Assembly: GCA_019689975.1 (NCBI GenBank)
Contig: JADGGK010000001.1
Coordinates: 148,658 to 212,657 of the forward strand
Direction: 5' to 3'
Length of the DNA stretch: 64,000 nt
Source of the DNA: Pseudolabrys sp.
GTDB taxonomy: Bacteria; Pseudomonadota; Alphaproteobacteria; Rhizobiales; Xanthobacteraceae
Position 1 is the first letter of the stretch. Every line of letters begins with the position of its first letter. Made by a program: the position numbers and the translations under genes. Below the pieces are notes generated by a model. It did no database searches and was not told the DNA's origin. It saw only the letters and a program-made list of their open reading frames with translations. Positions 1 to 10,348 of the stretch are shown piece after piece.

Positions 1-195
1 GGCCGTCGCATAGTCCGGAAATTCGATGACGACGTTGCGCGAACGCGCGGTGCCCTCCATGCATTCGAACTTGCCCGCGCGGACCAGGAAGCGGCCGCCG
101 TATTTTTTGAAGATCGCGGCGTTGGCCGCGGCATATGGCTTGTAACCCTCTTCGTTCTTCACGTCGACACGACCGATCCAGTAGCCCTTCGCCAT
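1..195 (-). CDS. DUF1330 domain protein (C-terminus off the window)
   Basis: The 65 N-terminal codons read as a small DUF1330-family protein. It starts MAKGYWIGRVDV, continues with YKPYAAANAAIFKKYGG and a VVIEFPDY stretch, which are typical of this roughly 95-100 residue dimeric ferredoxin-fold family. No catalytic role is established for the family. The ATG at 195-193 lies 16 nt downstream of the pyrF stop on the same strand, so the two are probably cotranscribed. The stop codon lies beyond the left edge, so the gene is partial only because of the window. Confidence 0.85.
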   Translation of the reverse strand, partial: MAKGYWIGRVDVKNEEGYKPYAAANAAIFKKYGGRFLVRAGKFECMEGTARSRNVVIEFPDYATA

Positions 196-211
196 GAACG
201 CACCTCCGTTT

Positions 212-913
212 TCAATGCCTGGCCTCGTCGATTTCGGCGACAAGCGCTTCCGCCGCCGCCTTCGGATCCCGTGCCTCCAGCACCGGCCTTCCGACCACGA
301 GATAATCCGCCGAGGCGACGACGGCTTCCGCCGCCGACGCGCTCCGCTTCTGGTCGTCCGGCGCGGCCCCGGACGGGCGGATGCCGGGGGTCACCAGGAC
401 CATGCCCGGGCCGATCAGCTTGCGCAGATCGGCGGCCTCCGCGGGCGAGCACACCAGGCCGTCAATGCCGGTGTCGCGCGCCTGGCTTGCGCGCGCAGCG
501 GCAAGTTCGGCGACGCTCATGTCGTATCCCGCGGCAGCCAGATCGGCATCGTCATAAGAGGTCAGCACGGTTACGGCAAGGATGCGAAGGGTGGATCCCT
601 GCTTGCCGGCGACCGCCGCTTTCATGGTTTGCGGATAGGCGTGGACGGTGAGGAATGTGGCGCCGAGCTCGGCAACGCTTTCGACGCCCTTCTGCACGGT
701 ACGGCCGATATCGTGCAGCTTGAGATCGAGAAACACCTGCTTGCCGGCCGCGATCAGGCTCTTCGCGAACGAGAGGCCGCCGGCGAACGCAAGCTGGTAT
801 CCGATCTTGTAGAACCACACCGTATCGCCCAGCCGCTGTACCATGGTCTCGGCCGCCGCGACCGAGGGCAGGTCGAGTGCAACGATCAGTCGTTCCCGCG
901 CGGCGAGCGTCAT
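212..913 (-). CDS. pyrF: orotidine 5'-phosphate decarboxylase
   Basis: This 233-residue protein decarboxylates OMP to UMP, the last step of de novo pyrimidine synthesis in the cytosol. The family signature is visible: IVALDLPS near residue 10, the catalytic Lys/Asp cluster in [11 protein letters not shown] (about 62-72), and the C-terminal phosphate-binding TPGIRP followed by DYLVVGRPV. Length matches the bacterial type I family (about 230-240). It starts just after the stop of the upstream flavin reductase gene (5-nt gap), which suggests an operon of flavin reductase, pyrF and the DUF1330 gene. No defects seen. Confidence 0.97.
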   Translation of the reverse strand: MTLAARERLIVALDLPSVAAAETMVQRLGDTVWFYKIGYQLAFAGGLSFAKSLIAAGKQVFLDLKLHDIGRTVQKGVESVAELGATFLTVHAYPQTMKAAVAGKQGSTLRILAVTVLTSYDDADLAAAGYDMSVAELAAARASQARDTGIDGLVCSPAEAADLRKLIGPGMVLVTPGIRPSGAAPDDQKRSASAAEAVVASADYLVVGRPVLEARDPKAAAEALVAEIDEARH

Positions 914-918
914 GTCGG

Positions 919-1500
919 CTACATCATCAGCTGAGCGATCTCCACGAGCCGCGCAAGCTGCGCCCGCAGAAGATTGGCAAGACCGCTGTCAATCAGGTTG
1001 TCCATTTCGTCAAATGCCATATCCGCGCGCGGGACCGCGACCTGTTCGGGGATCACCAGCGCGCCGCAACCCAATTCGAGAATTTGCCTGAGCGCGACCA
1101 GGGACTGCAGGCCGCCCCCCAGGCCGGGCGAGGCTGCGGCGATCGCAAAAACGCGGCCCTTGAACGCCGCATAGGCCGGGTCGCCCCGCTCGCGCACGCG
1201 CGAAACCCAGTCGATCGCATTCTTCAGCAACGGCGTGACCGAGGCGGAATATTCGGGACTGGTGATGAAGACGCCGTGATGCGCCATGATCATGTGCTTG
1301 AGCTTGACCGCATTGGCAGGCTCCCCGCTGCGCGCGTTGAAGTCGGCTTCGTAGATCGGCAGCGGATAATCCGCGAGCGAGATTCGCGTGACCTCGGCGT
1401 CGATCAAGGTCAGTTCTTTGGCCGCCAGCGCGGCGAGTTTCACATTGTAGGAGCCGGCGCGCGTCGAACCGGAAAACACCAGGATTTTCGGGAGCGCCAT
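919..1500 (-). CDS. NADPH-dependent FMN reductase family protein
   Basis: A 193-residue flavodoxin-like protein of the NADPH:FMN reductase/chromate reductase family (ArsH/ChrR/YieF-like). The FMN phosphate loop GSTRAGSYN is near the N-terminus, and [21 protein letters not shown] is shared by the family. It is expected to be a cytosolic flavoprotein reducing quinones or other small molecules; the substrate cannot be told from sequence. The reading frame opens at a TTG at 1512, but the ATG at 1500 ([12 protein letters not shown]) sits directly before the first beta strand and is the better start. Confidence 0.88.
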   Translation of the reverse strand: MALPKILVFSGSTRAGSYNVKLAALAAKELTLIDAEVTRISLADYPLPIYEADFNARSGEPANAVKLKHMIMAHHGVFITSPEYSASVTPLLKNAIDWVSRVRERGDPAYAAFKGRVFAIAAASPGLGGGLQSLVALRQILELGCGALVIPEQVAVPRADMAFDEMDNLIDSGLANLLRAQLARLVEIAQLMM

Positions 1501-1544
1501 CGGCGGTTCCAATCGCGTCCGCCGGGACTACCGGGACGTGTCGT

Positions 1545-2141
1545 TCAACATCCGCGGTACACCCAGACACGCGCGGGGGGCAAATTGAGCCAGATCAGTT
1601 CGGAGGCCTGCGCGGTGATGCCGAACAGCGCCTTGGGGATGGGCGGCACCATGGCGTAGGTGAATTGCACGAACGGCGCGCCCGGCTTCAGCAGGGCCAT
1701 GGCCTCGGAGATGAGGCGCAATCGCGCCCGCAGCGGTTTGGTCAGCAGCGGCAGACTTGAAACGACCGCGGCCACGGGGCTGCGTATATGCGCCGCAAGA
1801 ACCCGGCGCAGCCGATAGGCGTCATCCTGCACCACCGTCGCCGCCGGATAGCGCGCGCGCAACAGGCGGCAGAAATCGGGATTGAATTCGACCAGGATCA
1901 GTCGCGATGGATCGATGCCGCGTTTGACCAACGCTTCGGTGACCGGACCGGTACCGGGTCCGAGTTCGACCACCGGGCCCTCCGCATGCGGATCCACGTA
2001 GCGCGCCATCGCGGCGGCCAGCGCCTTGCCGGACGGCATCACCGCCCCGGTCGAAATCGGCTTTTCGATCCATGTCCGGATGAACTGCATCTCGTCATCG
2101 AGACGCAAGGATTTCTTGTGAGCGAAGGAAGACGAGGACAT
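1545..2141 (-). CDS. pmtA: phospholipid N-methyltransferase (PmtA-like)
   Basis: A 198-residue SAM-dependent methyltransferase of the rhizobial PmtA family, which methylates phosphatidylethanolamine towards phosphatidylcholine at the membrane surface. The SAM-binding motif I is VVELGPGTGPVTEAL (about 56-70), followed by the acidic LVEFNPDF and the post-motif SSLPLL. The N-terminal segment with FIRTWIEKPISTGAVMPS is typical of the family. Length agrees with the short Sinorhizobium type. Other SAM methyltransferases such as the RsmA-like KsgA share motif I, so the phospholipid substrate is inferred from family resemblance. Confidence 0.85.
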   Translation of the reverse strand: MSSSSFAHKKSLRLDDEMQFIRTWIEKPISTGAVMPSGKALAAAMARYVDPHAEGPVVELGPGTGPVTEALVKRGIDPSRLILVEFNPDFCRLLRARYPAATVVQDDAYRLRRVLAAHIRSPVAAVVSSLPLLTKPLRARLRLISEAMALLKPGAPFVQFTYAMVPPIPKALFGITAQASELIWLNLPPARVWVYRGC

Positions 2142-2235
2142 TGGCGCGGGTCACGCGTAACCGGCGGGCGGGGCCGCTTCTGCACGCTAGGCTGGTCGAC
2201 GGATATACGGCACCGCCGACGGGGTCACAAGATGG

Positions 2236-3384
2236 TCAGCCGCCGCCACCGTCCCGGTTCCCCAGTCCATCGAGAAACTCCTTGACCCGGCTGAAGAATC
2301 CAGCCGCCTCCGGCTGCGTCTCGGCGGAGGAAAGCTTCTCGAACTCGGCCAGGAGTTCGCGCTGACGTCGGGTAAGGTTCTGCGGCGTCTCCACCGTCAC
2401 CTGGACGTACATGTCGCCGGTTTGCTTGCTGCGCAGCACCGGCATGCCCTTCCCCGCCAGGCGAAAACGGCGACCGGTCTGCGTGCCGGCAGGAATCTTG
2501 ACGCGCGCCTTGCCGCCGTCGATCGAGGGCACCTCGATCTCGCCGCCGAGCGCGGCCGTCACCATGGAGACGGGCACGCGGCAATGCAGGTCGGCGCCGT
2601 CGCGCTGGAAGAATTCGTGTGGCGCCACGGTGAGGAAAATATAGAGGTCGCCCGGAGGCCCGCCGCGCAGGCCGGCTTCGCCTTCGCCGGCCAGACGGAT
2701 GCGCGTGCCGTCCTCCACGCCCGGGGGGATATTGACCGAGAGGGTGCGCTCGCGCGTGACACGGCCGGCACCCGCACAATTCGGGCATGGATTGTCGATC
2801 ACCTGCCCGCGCCCCTGGCACATCGGGCAGGTCCGTTCCAGGGTGAAGAAACCCTGGGCGTGACGGACGCGACCTGCGCCGCCGCAGGTCGCGCAGACCT
2901 TCGGTCGCGTGCCGGATTTCGCCCCGGTGCCTGAACAGGATTCGCATGTCACCAGGGTCGGGATGCGGATCTGCGCGGTCTTGCCGTGGTAGGCCTCTTC
3001 GAGGTCGATTTCCATGTTGTAGCGCAGATCGGAGCCGCGCTCGCGCCCGGAGCCGCGGCCGCGCCCGCTGCCCATTCCGAAAATGCCTTCGAAAATGTCG
3101 GCGAATGCCGAACCGAAGTCGGCGCCGAAGCCGTGCTGGGCCCCGCCCATGCCGCCGTGCTCGAACGCTGCGTGCCCGAATCGATCATAGGCGGCGCGTT
3201 TTTCGGCGTCCTTGAGGACGTCGTAGGCCTCGTTGATCTCCTTGAACCGGTGCTCGCATTCCTTGTCGCCCGGATTGCGATCCGGGTGGTGTTTCATCGC
3301 GAGCTTGCGGAACGCGGCCTTGAGCTCGGCTTCGGAGCAATCGCGCGAGACACCCAGTACCTCGTAGTAGTCGCGCTTCGCCAT
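2236..3384 (-). CDS. dnaJ: chaperone DnaJ
   Basis: A 382-residue type I Hsp40 co-chaperone that stimulates DnaK ATPase and delivers substrates. The J domain occupies about residues 1-70 with the HPD triad at 33-35. A G/F-rich linker follows, then four CxxCxGxG zinc-finger repeats ([32 protein letters not shown]), then the C-terminal substrate-binding barrels. The open frame extends 11 codons upstream, but the ATG giving [10 protein letters not shown] is the family start. It lies 157 bp downstream of dnaK on the same strand, the usual order, with two hairpins in the spacer. Confidence 0.98.
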   Translation of the reverse strand: MAKRDYYEVLGVSRDCSEAELKAAFRKLAMKHHPDRNPGDKECEHRFKEINEAYDVLKDAEKRAAYDRFGHAAFEHGGMGGAQHGFGADFGSAFADIFEGIFGMGSGRGRGSGRERGSDLRYNMEIDLEEAYHGKTAQIRIPTLVTCESCSGTGAKSGTRPKVCATCGGAGRVRHAQGFFTLERTCPMCQGRGQVIDNPCPNCAGAGRVTRERTLSVNIPPGVEDGTRIRLAGEGEAGLRGGPPGDLYIFLTVAPHEFFQRDGADLHCRVPVSMVTAALGGEIEVPSIDGGKARVKIPAGTQTGRRFRLAGKGMPVLRSKQTGDMYVQVTVETPQNLTRRQRELLAEFEKLSSAETQPEAAGFFSRVKEFLDGLGNRDGGGG

Positions 3385-3415
3385 GCGGCCTCGATCCCAA
3401 TGCCTCCACAAGGCC

Positions 3416-3439
3416 ATGGCCGGGCTTGCGCCCGGCCAT
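3416..3439 (-). repeat. perfect 10-bp hairpin in dnaK-dnaJ spacer
   Basis: ATGGCCGGGC (3416-3425) and GCCCGGCCAT (3430-3439) form a perfect 10-bp stem closed by a TTGC tetraloop. No U-run follows on the transcribed strand, so it does not look like a complete intrinsic terminator. It may be an RNA-processing or attenuation element that lowers dnaJ relative to dnaK, or one unit of an extragenic palindrome family. Confidence 0.7.
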
Positions 3440-3464
3440 CCATCACCTTGCGACGGAACGACGG

Positions 3465-3487
3465 ACCCCCGACGCGGAGCCGGGGGT
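3465..3487 (-). repeat. second GC-rich hairpin in dnaK-dnaJ spacer
   Basis: ACCCCCG (3465-3471) pairs with CGGGGGT (3481-3487) around a 9-nt loop. It lies 25 bp from the 10-bp hairpin at 3416-3439. Tandem GC-rich palindromes between cotranscribed genes are common as REP-like elements and mRNA processing sites; which applies here cannot be decided from one copy. Confidence 0.55.
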
Positions 3488-3541
3488 GACGCTTGCCTGC
3501 CGGCTGTGCCGCCTTATCCGCATGAGCCGGCACCCGAGTGG

Positions 3542-5461
<1,920 letters not shown>

Positions 5462-5776
5462 GGTTATTCCTCTCTCGTTACGGCAAGCCGGACGGGCCTT
5501 TCAGCGCCCGCTAGGGTACGTCAGCGGATCAGCCGCGGACCCCCTCGGTCCAGCCCCCTCGGTAGGCTTCGTGCCACGTTGTTGCGCGGCACACTGGCTC
5601 ATATAGGAGGGGCCCCCGCCCCTGCAAGCCGTAAGCAGCCGGTGCCATGGGCTTTTCGGCTCCGCCCAACGCATCGCAGCCGGCGGACCGAGAACCCATT
5701 TGCCGAACCGGCGCCGCCGGGGTTTCTATGGCGGGCACAGGCGTGGCGCGGGGCTGGAACGCACGAGGAGATCCCC
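5462..5776. other. dnaK/pncA divergent intergenic region
   Basis: This 315-bp non-coding stretch separates leftward dnaK from rightward pncA. It contains the RpoH-type promoter for dnaK (5598-5628) and, at its right end, the GAGGAG ribosome-binding site for pncA (5765-5770). No convincing small ORF or terminator was seen in the remainder. Confidence 0.7.
5598..5628 (-). promoter_or_regulatory. RpoH (sigma-32) heat-shock promoter of dnaK
   Basis: On the minus strand CTTG (5628-5625) is followed by a 17-bp spacer and CCTATATGAG (5607-5598). This matches the alphaproteobacterial RpoH consensus CTTG-N17/18-CYTATNTNNG at every specified position. Transcription would start near 5590, giving a leader of roughly 130 nt before the dnaK ATG. 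The match and the target gene together make heat-shock sigma control very likely. Confidence 0.85.
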
Positions 5777-6508
5777 ATGGCTGGACCGCAACGGCATAAC
5801 CATGCGGCCGTCCCGGCCGCTGCCGCCTCGAGCCAGACGTCTGCCGGTCGGCCCGAGACCGCGCGCCATCGGCAAAAACTGGCACCGGGCGCCTCGAGCG
5901 CGCTGATCGTCGTCGACGTTCAGAACAGTTTCCTTCCCGGCGGCAGCCTCGCCGTCAAGGACGGCGACGAGGTCGTTCCGGTCATCAACAGGATGGCGGC
6001 GCATTTCGAAAACGTCGTGCTGACACAGGATTGGCATCCGGCCGGACACATCTCGTTCGCCTCGAGTCATCCGGGCAAGAAACCTTTCGACGTGGTGCAA
6101 CTCGACTACGGTATGCAGGTCCTGTGGCCCGATCATTGCGTGCAGGGCACCTCCGGCGCCGCGCTCGCCGAAGGACTCGACGTTCCCCATGCCCAATTGG
6201 TCATTCGCAAGGGGTTTCATGCCCGTATCGACAGCTACTCCGCGTTCCGGGAGGCGGACAAGAAAACCCGCACCGGCCTCGCGAGCTATTTCAAGGAACG
6301 AGGGATCGACACGGTCTTCATCGCCGGGTTGGCGACCGATTTCTGCGTGGCCTGGACCGCGATCGACGCTTGCGAGGCCGGCTTCACGGCCTATGTGGTG
6401 GAAGACGCCTGTCGTGGTATCGATGTCGACGGCTCGCTCGGCAAGGCCTGGACCGAAATGATCGGAGTCGGCGTTCGACGCATTCAAACCGACGATCTGG
6501 CACCGTGA
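5777..6508 (+). CDS. pncA: nicotinamidase
   Basis: A 243-residue isochorismatase-fold amidase that converts nicotinamide to nicotinate for NAD salvage. The catalytic triad fits Asp47 (VVDVQNSF), Lys145 (IRKGFH) and Cys190 (ATDFCV). The metal ligands fit Asp85, His87 and His91 in DWHPAGH. A GAGGAG ribosome-binding site at 5765-5770 supports the ATG at 5777. That start adds about 37 Ala/Ser/Pro-rich residues before the core fold compared with E. coli PncA; no closer in-frame ATG exists. The next gene follows after 73 bp on the same strand. Confidence 0.95.
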   Translation: MAGPQRHNHAAVPAAAASSQTSAGRPETARHRQKLAPGASSALIVVDVQNSFLPGGSLAVKDGDEVVPVINRMAAHFENVVLTQDWHPAGHISFASSHPGKKPFDVVQLDYGMQVLWPDHCVQGTSGAALAEGLDVPHAQLVIRKGFHARIDSYSAFREADKKTRTGLASYFKERGIDTVFIAGLATDFCVAWTAIDACEAGFTAYVVEDACRGIDVDGSLGKAWTEMIGVGVRRIQTDDLAP

Positions 6509-6581
6509 CCAGAGAATGCCCATGCGTCGCTCGTCTCGTGCTCCGGATGCGCGGCGACGCGCCGCCGGCGAAGGAGCCCTG

Positions 6582-7532
6582 ATGGCATATCGGCTGATCA
6601 CGCTCGTTCTCGCGGCGCTTGTTTGCGCAGCCGCGCCGGAGCGCGCGGCGGCGGCCGGGCCGGTCTATCCGCCCGGTTTGCGCGTCGGGCTCGAGCCGCC
6701 CGCCGGTCTCGTCGTCAGCCGGCGTTTTCCCGGGTTCGAGGATGCCGAGCGCCAGGTCACCGTGACGATTCTCGATCTGCCGGCGGTGGCATATGACCGT
6801 TTGTCGCGCGCTGCCTTCGCGCCCGCGGAACAGCAGGGGATGAAGGACGTCAAGCGCGAAACCTTCCCCTTCGCTGGCGGCATCGGCGTGCTGGTGAGCG
6901 GAACGGTGGAAACGGGCGCGACGCGCCTCCATCGATGGTTTCTCGTCGCCGGCGCCTCGCCGGGCGAAGCACTCGATCTCGCCATGCTCGTGCGCGTGGA
7001 AGTGCCGGATGCCGCGCTCGGGACCTATGACGATGCGGTGGTGCGCCGGATGCTGGCGAGCATAAGCTTCCGCCGGGTGCCGACCGAGGAATTGCTCGGC
7101 CTGCTGCCGTTTCGACTGACCGACCTCGCCGGATTTCGCGTGATGCGCGTGGTTCCGGACGGGGTCGTCGTCATCGACGGCCCGGCCAATGACATGGCCA
7201 AGCAACCCTATGCCGTGATCTCGGCGGGACGGGGGGCACCGGACAATGCCGACGACCGCGCCCGCTTTGCCCGCGATCTCTTGGTCACGGCGCCGCTGCG
7301 CGATCTCGAGCTCACATCGGCCGAGCCGATGCGCATCGGCGGCTGGCCGGGCAATGAGATCAGGGCGCAGGCGAGCGGTCTCAACGGCGAACAGGTCAAA
7401 CTGGTGCAGTGGTTGCGTTTCGGCGGCGTCGGCGGCGGATTCCTGCGCATCGTGGCCGTCGCCGGAAGCAAGCAGTGGGATGCTGTGTTCGATCGCTTCC
7501 GGGCTCTGCGCGACGGCGTGAGCCTGCGCTGA
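6582..7532 (+). CDS. conserved exported protein of unknown function
   Basis: A 316-residue protein with a clear signal peptide (MAYRLITLVLAALVCAAA, cleavage after about residue 24 in ERAAAAG), so probably periplasmic. I recognise no enzymatic motif. The body is a soluble alpha/beta sequence with repeated GG-rich turns and ends LRDGVSLR. An AAGGAG ribosome-binding site at 6571-6576 decides the ATG at 6582; the open frame reaches 22 codons further upstream. It follows pncA on the same strand and ends directly against the convergent OprB-like gene. Similar exported proteins seem common in Bradyrhizobium-like genomes, but I cannot assign a role. Confidence 0.8.
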   Translation: MAYRLITLVLAALVCAAAPERAAAAGPVYPPGLRVGLEPPAGLVVSRRFPGFEDAERQVTVTILDLPAVAYDRLSRAAFAPAEQQGMKDVKRETFPFAGGIGVLVSGTVETGATRLHRWFLVAGASPGEALDLAMLVRVEVPDAALGTYDDAVVRRMLASISFRRVPTEELLGLLPFRLTDLAGFRVMRVVPDGVVVIDGPANDMAKQPYAVISAGRGAPDNADDRARFARDLLVTAPLRDLELTSAEPMRIGGWPGNEIRAQASGLNGEQVKLVQWLRFGGVGGGFLRIVAVAGSKQWDAVFDRFRALRDGVSLR

Positions 7533-8924
7533 TCAGAATTTCACGATGCTGCGGATGCCGGCGATGAATGCGTCGCCGACCGCGGCGGCGGGGTTGTTGG
7601 GATCGGGCACATGGCCGCCGGGGTGAACGATGTACTGGATGTCCGGCTGCACGATCCACCACGGCGCCAGCTGCGCCTGATAGCTGAGCTCGAACAGCAA
7701 TTCATAGTCGCGGATCGGGTATGGCGGCGCGGCGAGCGCGATGTCGCGGTCGAGGGCGGCGGCGGCGGGGCTGATCCTGCCGTAGGCCACGCCGAAGGTC
7801 AGCACGTCGTTGGCGCGGCCGGGCAGCAGGCCTTTGAATCCGGCTCCGCCGTCGACGTAGAACGACAGCAGGTTGCGATCCGAGGGCGAGGCGCCGCCGC
7901 GAAGGAAAAGGTTGAGACTTGCCGCCTCGCCGCGCCAGACCATCTGATCGGCCACGCCATACAGGCCCCAATTGCCGCGGTGATCGAGCGCGGCGACGGC
8001 GGCGGGATCGGCCAGCGAGACCGCTGCGCCCGAACTGTTCAAACCGAAATGCTGATCGGCAAAGTCGGCGGTCGCATACCAGACACCGAGCTTGTAGACG
8101 CCCGCAAGGCCCTTTGCATCCTTGCCTTGATTGATCGCGTATTGGGCTTCCCCCATCCAGAGCGACCCGCCCGTGAAACTGAACGTCGTGCCGTGCTTGT
8201 TGCATTGTTGCGGAACGTCATGGCAGTCCGATCCGGCCGGGTCGCCGGAAAACACAGCGGCAAGCAGCGTCAGGTCGTCGGCGGCATTGACTTTGAGCCG
8301 CGCGCCGGGCGTGGCGAGCGGATAGGCGGGGCCGCCGCTCGTCATGTTGGCGGCAAGGATGGCCGCCCATCCGAAGGTGCCGTTGATCAAGCCGCCCGCC
8401 GTGGGGCTGACGATGAACTCGTCGTCGCCGGCAAGCTGGCCGATGCGCAGCGACATGCGATCGTTGACGCTCTGCTCAAACCAGGCGGTGAACAGACGCG
8501 TCGTCGGCACCGCATCGATATTGCTCGGATCAAAAATGCTACCGATATTGTCGGCGGCATTGCGACCGCCATTGTGGATCTGAAAGACGGTGACATGCGT
8601 CGTTGCGCCCTTCCAGCCGATCAGCTTTTCGAGGTCTGTGTCGACTGAGAATTCCAGCCGTCCCTCGTAGCTCGCGCGCCGATTGATGCCGCCGGACAGG
8701 ACGGCATGCGTTTCGCCGATGTAGTTGAGCGTGACGTCGACGCCGCTGTCTTTCAGCGCCGTGCGCGCGCCACCCCAATCGCCCGTCAGCGTGTCCTGCT
8801 CCCAGATCGAGGCCACCGGCCTGGTCTGCTCGGCTGCCTGCACGGCCGCGGGGCCGAGCGCCATTGCCGCCGCCGCAAGCATCGCCAAGGCGTGACGTTG
8901 GTGTCTGTCGGCCCCCGTTTGCAT
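7533..8924 (-). CDS. OprB-type carbohydrate-selective porin
   Basis: A 463-residue outer-membrane beta-barrel protein of the OprB family. The signal peptide (about 1-31, ending VQAAEQ) is followed by the family opening SIWEQDTLTGDWGGAR and alternating amphipathic strands with aromatic girdles. It ends in phenylalanine (IRSIVKF), the usual outer-membrane insertion signal. OprB porins generally pass sugars or small anions. Here it is the last gene of a leftward set with a di-heme peroxidase and an imelysin-like gene, 50 bp downstream of the former. The frame stays open 117 codons upstream, but the ATG at 8924 precedes the signal peptide. Confidence 0.9.
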   Translation of the reverse strand: MQTGADRHQRHALAMLAAAAMALGPAAVQAAEQTRPVASIWEQDTLTGDWGGARTALKDSGVDVTLNYIGETHAVLSGGINRRASYEGRLEFSVDTDLEKLIGWKGATTHVTVFQIHNGGRNAADNIGSIFDPSNIDAVPTTRLFTAWFEQSVNDRMSLRIGQLAGDDEFIVSPTAGGLINGTFGWAAILAANMTSGGPAYPLATPGARLKVNAADDLTLLAAVFSGDPAGSDCHDVPQQCNKHGTTFSFTGGSLWMGEAQYAINQGKDAKGLAGVYKLGVWYATADFADQHFGLNSSGAAVSLADPAAVAALDHRGNWGLYGVADQMVWRGEAASLNLFLRGGASPSDRNLLSFYVDGGAGFKGLLPGRANDVLTFGVAYGRISPAAAALDRDIALAAPPYPIRDYELLFELSYQAQLAPWWIVQPDIQYIVHPGGHVPDPNNPAAAVGDAFIAGIRSIVKF

Positions 8925-8974
8925 GATCGCCCTCGCCGTCGAAAAATGGTGCAATACCGAGCTGTTCTCGGAAC

Positions 8975-10348
8975 CTATTTGGCCAGCTCCGCGAGCCGCC
9001 GGATGGCAGCAAAATGCGCCGCGCGGATCGCCGGATTGTAGAGCGACCAGGGCTCGGCCTGTTTGAGGTCCGCCGCCGCCGAGGCCACGTGTTGCCGGTA
9101 ATCGGCAAAGGCCTGCGCCGCGGCGGCGAAATCCTCTGCGGCCGCCGCCATCGCCACCCGCCGGAGCGCCAATACGGCGCCGCGCGCCGCCTCGCGCGCG
9201 CGCAGACGTTCGGAAAGTCCTCCGTTGACGCTGGTATCGCCGCGGCCGGGAAAATTCTCGCCGAGCTCGCGCCACTCGTTGCCCACGGCATCCACCGTGA
9301 GCGCGACGATCTCGCGGTTGTGCTCCGGGATTGCGATATCGAGCACGCTTACGAACGCGGCGATTTCATCGAGTGTACTCTGCACGGTATTGCGCACGAC
9401 TGGCTCGGCCGCGTCCCCGACGGCCTCGAGATAGGCGACGAGGTCGCGTTGCTGATCGGCGTCGAGTCCGAGATCGAAATGCCGGTCGAAATAGGCGACG
9501 ACCTGCGCATAGCTATCGAAGCGGCCGTCATGGAAATAAGGCGCATTGAAATTGGCGTTGACCAGCGTGGGCGTCTTGAACCGCCCGCCGCTGCCCACGT
9601 CGTGCGTCTGATGATCGACGAAGGCGCCGGTGGGACGATGGCAGCTCGCGCAGCTCATGGCCGGATCGTGCCGGAACGGCGCGGCGAACAGCGCCTCCCC
9701 CCGACGCGCGGCGGCGGACGCCTGGGCGGTCAACCGGCCGTCCGCGCCGAGCTTCGGATTGGGCAGGAAGGAAATTTCCTGGATATAGGTCACCAGCGCG
9801 TCGAGGATTTCGCCCGAAGGCTCAGGACCCGCGAATTCGTTGACGATCACGTTGCGCACGAAATCGCGCAGCGACGCGAAACGGCCGTCATGGCCGTAGG
9901 GTGCGAGGTAACGCGCGCCGCGCAAGCTCGGCGGTGTTACCGCGTCGAGCACCCCGTTGTCGGATTTCGGATTGAACAGTTTGTTCGTCGTATCGAACGT
10001 GCCCGGCCTCGTCGATAGACCGGGGACATAGAGCCGCGGATTATTGTGGCCTTGCTGGTGACAGGTATTGCAGCTGATGCCGGCCTGACGTGCCAGGCCG
10101 CCGAGGATCTCCGGCGAAGAGAACAGGAGATCGCCGAGATTGAGAAGATAAGACCGCTTGCCGCCGGCGAGTTCCGAGGCGAACAGCTCGTTCGGCTGAT
10201 CGAGCGCCTCCTCGTTGAGCTCCGTGCCTTCCGGAAGCACGGAGCCCTTGCCGAGGATAGGCGCAGCTCCCGTCGTGCCGGCACCGAGCACGGCGGCGAT
10301 GCTGGCCGCGACAAAAGCCGCCGGCAGGAGGCCGCGCATCGCGCTCAC
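8975..10348 (-). CDS. di-heme cytochrome c peroxidase/MauG-like protein
   Basis: A 457-residue exported c-type cytochrome with a signal peptide (about 1-29) and two haem-binding sites, CNTCH at 93-97 and CASCH at 233-237, in the spacing of bacterial di-heme peroxidases and MauG-like oxidases. Paired YGHDGRFASL and YFHDGRFDSY segments mark the two haem halves. The last 115 or so residues form an Ala/Arg-rich helical extension not usual in the approximately 330-residue CcpA enzymes. Its ATG overlaps the imelysin stop by 4 nt (ATGA), so the two are translationally coupled. Substrate unknown; oxidation in metal uptake is inferred from the neighbours. Confidence 0.9.
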   Translation of the reverse strand: MSAMRGLLPAAFVAASIAAVLGAGTTGAAPILGKGSVLPEGTELNEEALDQPNELFASELAGGKRSYLLNLGDLLFSSPEILGGLARQAGISCNTCHQQGHNNPRLYVPGLSTRPGTFDTTNKLFNPKSDNGVLDAVTPPSLRGARYLAPYGHDGRFASLRDFVRNVIVNEFAGPEPSGEILDALVTYIQEISFLPNPKLGADGRLTAQASAAARRGEALFAAPFRHDPAMSCASCHRPTGAFVDHQTHDVGSGGRFKTPTLVNANFNAPYFHDGRFDSYAQVVAYFDRHFDLGLDADQQRDLVAYLEAVGDAAEPVVRNTVQSTLDEIAAFVSVLDIAIPEHNREIVALTVDAVGNEWRELGENFPGRGDTSVNGGLSERLRAREAARGAVLALRRVAMAAAAEDFAAAAQAFADYRQHVASAAADLKQAEPWSLYNPAIRAAHFAAIRRLAELAK

